In this document: positions 6,145 through 9,718 of the stretch, in pieces
How positions within the stretch are numbered: the stretch's first letter is position 1
How the letters are laid out: every line of letters starts with the position of its first letter
Position numbers and translations under genes: made by a program
The notes under the pieces: generated by a model
Seen by the model: the letters and a program-made list of their open reading frames with translations, nothing else
Told to the model about the DNA's origin: nothing
The model's database searches: none
Source of the DNA: Candidatus Avelusimicrobium ruminicola
GTDB lineage: Bacteria > Elusimicrobiota > Elusimicrobia > Elusimicrobiales > Elusimicrobiaceae
Reading direction: 5' to 3'
Assembly: GCA_900319885.1 (NCBI GenBank)
Contig: ONQH01000102.1
Location: forward strand, 1 to 9,718
DNA: 9,718 bases

Positions 6145-6169
6145 CGATTCCCACCCGCACCTATTTTTC
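6145..6169 (+). repeat. 25-bp direct repeat, copy 2 (displaced tRNA-Cys 3' end)
   Basis: Exact copy of 5938-5962 without the rest of the tRNA upstream, 207 bp downstream. It cannot form a tRNA on its own. Confidence 0.85.
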
Positions 6170-6197
6170 TTTGAAAAATTATCTGCAAGGGCCGCTG

Positions 6198-6220
6198 GCC
6201 CGGCCTGCAGGCATTTTCCG
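6198..6220 (+). repeat. 23-bp direct repeat, copy 2
   Basis: Exact copy of 6102-6124. Its left end falls in the hairpin 6189-6201 and its right end in the hairpin 6219-6237. Confidence 0.85.
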
Positions 6221-6245
6221 CGGGGCCTTGCCTCGCGATTTAGGC

Positions 6246-6274
6246 TTGCGTAACTAAAACCAATTTGTTATAAT
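6246..6274 (+). promoter_or_regulatory. Promoter-like sequence directly upstream of a terminator
   Basis: TTGCGT (6246-6251), a 17-nt spacer and a perfect TATAAT (6269-6274). Transcription would start near 6281 and meet a terminator after only about 25-30 nt. Confidence 0.5.
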
Positions 6275-6286
6275 AAAAATATAGAT

Positions 6287-6310
6287 GACCCCTGCGGGGG
6301 TCGTTTTTAT
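6287..6310 (+). terminator. Rho-independent terminator
   Basis: GACCCC (6287-6292) pairs with GGGGTC (6297-6302) around the loop TGCG, followed by GTTTTTAT. An upstream ATAAAAA run suggests some activity on the other strand too. It separates the tRNA-Cys/repeat zone from the tRNA-Gly/tuf unit. Confidence 0.85.
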
Positions 6311-6332
6311 CGGTGCCCGCGTATAAAAAATG

Positions 6333-6360
6333 TTGAAGGCACACCAAATTTTGGTATAAT
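6333..6360 (+). promoter_or_regulatory. Promoter of the tRNA-Gly/tRNA-Thr/tuf unit
   Basis: TTGAAG (6333-6338), a 16-nt spacer and a perfect TATAAT (6355-6360). The start is expected near 6367, just before tRNA-Gly at 6376. The inverted repeat ACCAAA-T-TTTGGT (6343-6355) fills the end of the spacer and touches the -10. No terminator is seen between here and rplA, so tuf and possibly the ribosomal genes may be read from it. Confidence 0.72.
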
Positions 6361-6375
6361 GTTAGTGTAGTATTT

Positions 6376-6446
6376 GCGGGCGTGGTTCAATGGTAGAACA
6401 CTAGCCTTCCAAGCTTGTGACGAGGGTTCGATTCCCTTCGCCCGCT
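6376..6446 (+). tRNA. tRNA-Gly (TCC)
   Basis: The acceptor is GCGGGCG/CGCCCGC (6376-6382 with 6439-6445) and the anticodon loop CTTCCAA with anticodon TCC (6408-6410). The T arm is GAGGG-TTCGATT-CCCTT and the discriminator U (6446). CCA is not encoded. The anticodon stem CTAGC/GCTTG has a U-U mismatch at pair 28-42 (6402 and 6416). The position just upstream of tRNA-Thr and tuf matches glyT of the classical tufB operon. Confidence 0.93.
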
Positions 6447-6460
6447 AGAAAATTTGTGTC

Positions 6461-6533
6461 GCTGGGGTAGCTCAGTAGGTAGAGCATTTCCATGGTAAGG
6501 AAAAGGTCGTGGGTTCGATTCCCACTCCCAGCT
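6461..6533 (+). tRNA. tRNA-Thr (GGT), copy 1
   Basis: A 73-nt cloverleaf with acceptor GCTGGGG/TCCCAGC (last pair G-U). The anticodon stem TTTCC/GGAAA has loop ATGGTAA and anticodon GGT (6494-6496). The T arm is GTGGG-TTCGATT-CCCAC, the discriminator is U and CCA is not encoded. It is identical to copy 2 except for one base pair in the anticodon stem. Confidence 0.95.
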
Positions 6534-6553
6534 TAGAATTTGAAGTAGATAAT

Positions 6554-6626
6554 GCTGGGGTAGCTCAGTAGGTAGAGCATCTCCATGGTAAGGAGAAGGT
6601 CGTGGGTTCGATTCCCACTCCCAGCT
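6554..6626 (+). tRNA. tRNA-Thr (GGT), copy 2
   Basis: The same 73-nt sequence as copy 1, with anticodon GGT (6587-6589), except that pair 28-42 is C-G (6581 and 6595) instead of U-A. It lies 35 nt upstream of tuf, the position of thrT in the classical tufB operon, and is probably cotranscribed with tuf. Confidence 0.95.
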
Positions 6627-6661
6627 TAAATTAAAGAAATAAATTAAGGAGAACTGAACAA

Positions 6662-7852
6662 ATGGCTAAAGAGAAATTCTCTCGCAGCAAACCGCACGTG
6701 AACGTCGGTACCATTGGTCACGTAGACCACGGTAAGACCACGCTCACCACCGCTATTACCAAAGTATTAGCTAAAGAAGGTAAAGCCAAAGCCATGGCTT
6801 ATACCGACATCGCCAAAGGCGGCGTAGTTCGTGATGCTTCCAAAATCGTAACGGTAGCCGTATCTCACGTAGAATACGAATCTGACAAACGCCACTATGC
6901 ACACATTGACTGCCCCGGCCACGCTGACTACATTAAGAACATGATCACCGGTGCCGCTCAAATGGACGGTGCTATCTTGGTAGTATCCGCCGTAGACGGT
7001 CCGATGCCTCAAACCCGCGAACACGTATTACTCGCCAAACAGGTAAACGTACCGAAATTGGTCGTGTTCCTCAACAAAGTAGACTTGGTTGATGATAAAG
7101 ATTTATTAGACTTAGTAGAAGAAGAAATCCGCGACTTGCTGGGCAAATATGAATTCGATCGCGACAACACCCCGATCATCCGCGGTTCTGCTTTGAAAGC
7201 CATTGAAGGCGATCAAAGCGAACTGGGCGAACCCTGCATTCACCGCTTGATGGACGCTTTAGATTCTTGGATCCCTGAACCCAAACGCGAAACCGATAAA
7301 CCGTTCTTGATGGCCGTAGAAGACGTATTCTCCATCACCGGTCGTGGTACCGTAGCCACCGGTCGTATTGAACGCGGTAAGGTGCACGTGGGCGATCCGT
7401 TGGAAATCATCGGTTTCCGCGACACCCTCAACACCGTAGCCACCGGTATTGAAATGTTCCGCAAACTCTTGGACGAAGGTATTGCCGGCGATAACGTAGG
7501 TATTTTGTTACGCGGTATTGACAAGAACCAAGTAGAACGCGGCCAAGTATTGGCTGCTCCTAAAACCGTAACCCCTCACAAACACTTCAAAGGTCAAGTT
7601 TACATTTTGAAGAAAGAAGAAGGCGGCCGCCACACGCCGCTCGCCAAGGGTTACAAACCGCAATTTTACCTCCGCACCACGGACGTAACCGGTGAATTGT
7701 CTTTTGACCAAGACATGATTATGCCCGGTGATAACGCCGAAATTGAAGTAAAATTGATTACCCCGGTAGCCATGGAAGAAGGTTTGCGCTTCGCTATCCG
7801 CGAAGGCGGCCACACCGTAGGTGCTGGTGTAGTAACCAAAATTATTGAGTAA
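6662..7852 (+). CDS. tuf: Translation elongation factor Tu
   Basis: GTPase that delivers aminoacyl-tRNA to the ribosome. It has 396 residues, normal length. The G domain shows GHVDHGKT (19-26), DCPGH (83-87, catalytic His87) and NKVD (138-141). [13 protein letters not shown] opens domain 2, and [28 protein letters not shown] lies in domain 3. The oddity is switch I. The usual NAPEEKARGITI stretch is replaced by [15 protein letters not shown], about two residues longer. The Mg-coordinating Thr is kept (Thr64 in KIVTV) but RG is replaced by KI. Other frames of this segment hit stops, so it is not a simple frameshift. The start ATG 6662 has AAGGAG at 6646-6651. The gene follows tRNA-Thr directly and is followed by rpmG. 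Confidence 0.98.
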   Translation: MAKEKFSRSKPHVNVGTIGHVDHGKTTLTTAITKVLAKEGKAKAMAYTDIAKGGVVRDASKIVTVAVSHVEYESDKRHYAHIDCPGHADYIKNMITGAAQMDGAILVVSAVDGPMPQTREHVLLAKQVNVPKLVVFLNKVDLVDDKDLLDLVEEEIRDLLGKYEFDRDNTPIIRGSALKAIEGDQSELGEPCIHRLMDALDSWIPEPKRETDKPFLMAVEDVFSITGRGTVATGRIERGKVHVGDPLEIIGFRDTLNTVATGIEMFRKLLDEGIAGDNVGILLRGIDKNQVERGQVLAAPKTVTPHKHFKGQVYILKKEEGGRHTPLAKGYKPQFYLRTTDVTGELSFDQDMIMPGDNAEIEVKLITPVAMEEGLRFAIREGGHTVGAGVVTKIIE

Positions 7853-7878
7853 TGTAGTTCTGCATGTTTAGTTCTCTA

Positions 7879-7909
7879 CCGCGGGGCGGGAAATATCCCG
7901 CCCTCGCGG
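7879..7909 (+). promoter_or_regulatory. Strong hairpin between tuf and rpmG
   Basis: The stem CCGCG plus GGGCGGGA (7879-7891) pairs with TCCCGCCC and CGCGG (7896-7903, 7905-7909). It has an AATA loop and one bulged T (7904), making 13 base pairs. No T run follows, so it is probably not a simple terminator. It could stabilise the tuf mRNA 3' end, serve as a processing site, or lower readthrough into rpmG. Confidence 0.55.
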
Positions 7910-7953
7910 AGGTGAACAGACTGCAAAAAATCCGTTGTATAAGGAATTAACAG

Positions 7954-8115
7954 ATGGCAACTGAAAGAATGACAATCGCGCTAATTTGCACCGAATGCAA
8001 AAACAAAAACTATTATAAAGTGCGCGGTAAAAAGAAAGAATACAAATTGGAACTCAACAAGTTCTGCAAAGCGTGCGGCAAACAAACCGTACATAAAGAA
8101 GGCAAAGCCTCGTAA
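7954..8115 (+). CDS. rpmG: Large ribosomal subunit protein bL33
   Basis: A small gene of 53 codons that I translated by hand. The protein begins MATERMTIALICTECKNKNY and ends TVHKEGKAS. Two CxxC pairs, CTEC (12-15) and CKAC (38-41), make it the zinc-binding form of L33, a component of the 50S subunit near the E site. AAGGA at 7941-7945 precedes the ATG by 8 nt. The location between tuf and tRNA-Trp/secE is a common bacterial arrangement. Confidence 0.95.
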   Translation: MATERMTIALICTECKNKNYYKVRGKKKEYKLELNKFCKACGKQTVHKEGKAS

Positions 8116-8124
8116 GATTTTCGG

Positions 8125-8199
8125 GGGAGCGTCGGTTAACTGGTAAACCACCGGTCTCCAAAACCGGGACTGAAGGTTCGAGTCCTTCCGCTCCTGCCA
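8125..8199 (+). tRNA. tRNA-Trp (CCA)
   Basis: The acceptor is GGGAGCG/CGCTCCT (8125-8131 with 8189-8195) with a G1-U72 wobble. The D stem is GGTT/AACC, and the anticodon stem CCGGT/ACCGG has loop CTCCAAA (anticodon CCA, 8158-8160). The T arm is GAAGG-TTCGAGT-CCTTC and the discriminator G (8196), as expected for tryptophan. The 3' CCA (8197-8199) is encoded, unlike in the other four tRNA genes here. It sits between rpmG and secE. Confidence 0.95.
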
Positions 8200-8222
8200 G
8201 ATTATACCAAGGATACCATTCT

Positions 8223-8411
8223 ATGAAAAAAGCAGTCCAATTTATTAAGGATTCTGTGGCGGAACTCAAAAAATCCACGTGGCTTTCCCGTCAAGAGGTT
8301 ATCCAATCCACTATTTTGGTAGGGATTGTGGTGGTCTTGGTGTCTGCCTATGTGGGACTGATTGATTTTGGCCTTACCCGTCTTTTGGGCGTGGTGGTAG
8401 GAGGCAACTAA
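8223..8411 (+). CDS. secE: Preprotein translocase subunit SecE
   Basis: A 62-residue single-span SecE, the short form common outside Enterobacteria. It clamps SecY in the inner membrane. An amphipathic N-terminal helix ends in AELKKSTWLSRQEV, the family signature, although TWL replaces the usual TWP. The membrane segment is STILVGIVVVLVSAYVGLIDFGL (about 29-51). AAGGA (8209-8213) precedes ATG 8223. The TAA shares its last A with the nusG ATG (TAATG), so nusG is probably translationally coupled, as in most bacteria with secE-nusG pairs. Confidence 0.94.
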   Translation: MKKAVQFIKDSVAELKKSTWLSRQEVIQSTILVGIVVVLVSAYVGLIDFGLTRLLGVVVGGN

Positions 8412-8950
8412 TGAGTGAAGAAATCGCTACTGCTTGGTACGTTGTACACACGCAAACTGGACACGAAGAAAAAGTAAGAAAGAAAATTTTACTGGACGTG
8501 GAAACCCATCAATTTGGGGATCGCATTTTCCAGGCGCTTGTTCCTACGGAAGAAGTGCGCGAAGTAAAACAAAACAAAGAAATCCGCCACCAGCGTAAAT
8601 TTTTCCCAGGGTATGTCCTTGTGGAAATGAAAATGACCAGCGAAGCCTATTGGTTTATCCGTAATATTACGGGTGTAACCGGATTCTTGGGTGATCCCAC
8701 CCCGGTACCGCTGCCCGAAGAAGACATAACTGAAATTTTAGACCGCATCAATAACCCCGGCGGCAAACCGAAATACTTAGTAGAATTTAAACGCGGCGAA
8801 AGCGTACGTATTACCGAAGGCCCGTTTAAGCATTTTATTGGGGTTGTGGAAGAAGTAAACGAACAAAAGAATAAACTCAAAGTGATGGTAACGGTATTTG
8901 ACCGCGCCACCCCGGTTGAGGTAGACTTCCTCCAAGTAGAAAAGAACTAA
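8411..8950 (+). CDS. nusG: Transcription termination/antitermination factor NusG
   Basis: Binds RNA polymerase to promote processive elongation and links it to Rho or ribosomal protein S10. It has 179 residues. The NGN domain (about 7-115) includes WYVVHTQTGHEEKV (9-22), FFPGYVLVEM (64-73) and GVTGFLG (88-94). The KOW domain (about 126-176) has RGESVRITEGPF and ends in TPVEVDFLQVEK. ATG 8411 overlaps the secE stop, with a strong AGGAGG at 8399-8404 inside secE. Confidence 0.97.
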   Translation: MSEEIATAWYVVHTQTGHEEKVRKKILLDVETHQFGDRIFQALVPTEEVREVKQNKEIRHQRKFFPGYVLVEMKMTSEAYWFIRNITGVTGFLGDPTPVPLPEEDITEILDRINNPGGKPKYLVEFKRGESVRITEGPFKHFIGVVEEVNEQKNKLKVMVTVFDRATPVEVDFLQVEKN

Positions 8951-8973
8951 TTTTACCGCAGTATGCAGTAAAA
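8951..8973 (+). promoter_or_regulatory. Hairpin between nusG and rplK
   Basis: TTTTAC-C-GCA (8951-8960) pairs with TGC-A-GTAAAA (8964-8973) across a GTA loop, with a single C-A mismatch. It occupies nearly the whole 38-nt gap and ends 5 nt before the rplK ribosome site (GGAG, 8979-8982). It may be a weak attenuator or a site of control for the L11-L1 genes. Confidence 0.4.
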
Positions 8974-8988
8974 ATTATGGAGTAACAA

Positions 8989-9423
8989 ATGGCAAAAGAG
9001 AAAAAAATAAAAGGATACATTAAATTGCAAATTCCTGCCGGCGCTGCCAACCCGGCCCCGCCTGTGGGCCCGGCCTTAGGTCAGCACGGTGTAAACATTA
9101 TGGAATTCTGCAAACAATTCAACGCCAAGACCGCTAAAATGGAAAAAGGGATTAAGATCCCGGTCATCATCACCGTATTTGAAGACCGCTCTTTCACCTT
9201 TATTACCAAGATGCCGCCTATGGCCACGCTGATTATCAAAGAGCTCAAACTTGCAAAAGGTTCTGGCGCTCCGCACAAAGATAAAGTCGGCAAGATTACG
9301 CAAGCCCAATGTGAAAAAATCGCGGCGCAAAAATTGCCCGATTTGAACACCAAAGACATTAAACAAGCTGCCGAAATGGTAAAAGGTACCTGCCGCAGCA
9401 TGGGCGTAGACGTAGTTAAATAA
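8989..9423 (+). CDS. rplK: Large ribosomal subunit protein uL11
   Basis: Component of the GTPase-associated centre of the 50S subunit. It has 144 residues, the normal length. The N-terminal domain has the signature [20 protein letters not shown] (12-31) and [15 protein letters not shown]. The RNA-binding C-terminal domain has [23 protein letters not shown] at its end, the classical L11 signature region. GGAG at 8979-8982 sets the start at ATG 8989. The order nusG-rplK-rplA is the standard bacterial one. Confidence 0.98.
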   Translation: MAKEKKIKGYIKLQIPAGAANPAPPVGPALGQHGVNIMEFCKQFNAKTAKMEKGIKIPVIITVFEDRSFTFITKMPPMATLIIKELKLAKGSGAPHKDKVGKITQAQCEKIAAQKLPDLNTKDIKQAAEMVKGTCRSMGVDVVK

Positions 9424-9426
9424 TTT

Positions 9427-9453
9427 AAACTGAGGGAGGGCGCAAGCCCGTTT
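9427..9453 (+). promoter_or_regulatory. GNRA-capped hairpin between rplK and rplA
   Basis: GGGC (9438-9441) pairs with GCCC (9446-9449) across a GCAA tetraloop; outer AAAC (9427-9430) can pair with GTTT (9450-9453) around an internal loop. It lies just upstream of the rplA ribosome site (AAGGAG, 9460-9465). L1 represses the L11-L1 genes in some bacteria by binding mRNA, so this is a candidate site, but I could not recognise the L1-binding motif. Confidence 0.3.
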
Positions 9454-9472
9454 GAACCTAAGGAGTATTTAG

Positions 9473-9718
9473 ATGGGAAAAAGACTAGAAGCCGCTGCTA
9501 AAGCGTACGATAAAAACAAAGTGTACACCGTAGAAGAAGGCCTTAAAATCGTAAAAGATAACGCTAAGGCCAAATTCGACGAAACGGTGGAATTGCACGT
9601 GAAATTAGGCATTGATACCAAAAAAGCCGACCAACAAGTCCGCTCCACGGTAGCCTTGCCGCACGGCACGGGTAAAACCAAACGCATCGCAGTCATCGCC
9701 AAAGGCGAACACGCGCAA
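9473..9718 (+). CDS. rplA: Large ribosomal subunit protein uL1, partial
   Basis: The first 82 codons of L1, the L1-stalk protein that moves tRNA out of the E site and often represses its own operon. Visible features are a lysine-rich N-terminus, FDETVELHVKLGIDTKKADQ (35-54) and the family signature RSTVALPHGTGKTKRIAV (57-74). The rest lies beyond the right edge. AAGGAG at 9460-9465, 7 nt before the ATG, defines the start. Confidence 0.96.
   Translation, partial: MGKRLEAAAKAYDKNKVYTVEEGLKIVKDNAKAKFDETVELHVKLGIDTKKADQQVRSTVALPHGTGKTKRIAVIAKGEHAQ

Larger units (their letters stand above)
5997..6268. other. Non-coding interval with clustered palindromes and repeats
   Basis: I see no convincing gene here. 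Short frames exist but lack a ribosome site and carry the repeats in translation. What it holds is a perfect 10-bp hairpin (6015-6024 with 6029-6038, loop CTGC) and CATTTTCC/GGAAAATG (6116-6123 with 6128-6135). Further on are GGGCC/GGCCC (6189-6193 with 6197-6201) and an 8-bp stem with one G-U pair (6219-6226 with 6230-6237). It also contains a 23-bp direct repeat, a copy of the tRNA-Cys 3' end, and a degenerate inverted copy of that end at 6034-6051. None of these hairpins has a T run. It looks like remnants of palindromic mobile or integrated DNA. Confidence 0.6.

Noticed and set aside
5994..6257. Open frame of 87 codons containing ARPAGIFR twice
   Set aside because: The repeated peptide is just the translation of the 23-bp DNA repeat. 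There is no ribosome site, and the frame crosses the displaced tRNA end and several hairpins.
8054..8278. Minus-strand frame with GAEGLEPSVPVLETGGLPVNRRSP
   Set aside because: It is antisense to tRNA-Trp and the rpmG end; this kind of peptide is a well-known false product of reading across a tRNA gene.
1..9718. CRISPR array, toxin-antitoxin pair, insertion sequence or defence system
   Set aside because: There are no regularly spaced repeats, no transposase or nuclease genes, and every sizeable frame outside the core genes is a shadow.

Overview
The window carries housekeeping genes of a Gram-negative-type bacterium that makes lysine and meso-diaminopimelate. Gene content is core bacterial, with no phage, plasmid, CRISPR or defence genes. 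Most tRNA genes lack an encoded CCA, promoters have TATAAT-type -10 boxes, and EF-Tu has an unusual switch I. I lean towards a gut-type Elusimicrobiota relative, but that is an impression from overall protein character and not a demonstrated assignment.

Left part, minus strand (1-3432): a tight operon dapA > asd > dapB > murC-like ligase. All three junctions are 4-nt ATGA overlaps. The Mur ligase runs off the left edge. The first three enzymes make dihydrodipicolinate and tetrahydrodipicolinate on the way to DAP and lysine. The ligase starts building the peptidoglycan stem peptide, so the operon couples precursor supply to wall synthesis.

Middle (3433-5601): a divergent promoter region, then sppA (membrane signal-peptide peptidase) and a Yip1-like membrane protein coupled by a TAATG junction on the plus strand. 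Converging on them is a frameshifted bacterial PH-domain (bPH2-like) membrane protein gene on the minus strand.

Intergenic and RNA-rich zone (5602-6661): a minus-strand consensus promoter drives a structured RNA or long leader upstream of the PH-domain gene. Then come a plus-strand tRNA-Cys with promoter and terminator, and a 350-bp cluster of hairpins and repeats that includes a 25-bp duplicate of the tRNA-Cys 3' end. A second promoter-terminator pair follows, and then a promoter for tRNA-Gly(TCC), tRNA-Thr(GGT) and a second tRNA-Thr(GGT).

Right part, plus strand (6662-9718): tuf, rpmG, tRNA-Trp(CCA), secE, nusG, rplK and the start of rplA. This matches the classical glyT-thrT-tufB / secE-nusG-rplKA neighbourhood of bacteria. 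It supplies elongation factor, ribosomal proteins L33, L11 and L1, the SecE translocase subunit and the NusG elongation factor.

No clearly new multi-gene system is present. The points most worth a second look are the divergent switch I of EF-Tu, the duplicated tRNA-Cys end with its nest of palindromes, the putative minus-strand structured RNA, the frameshifted PH-domain gene, the unusual Mur ligase motifs, the compact Asd and the tandem tRNA-Thr genes with a compensatory base-pair change.
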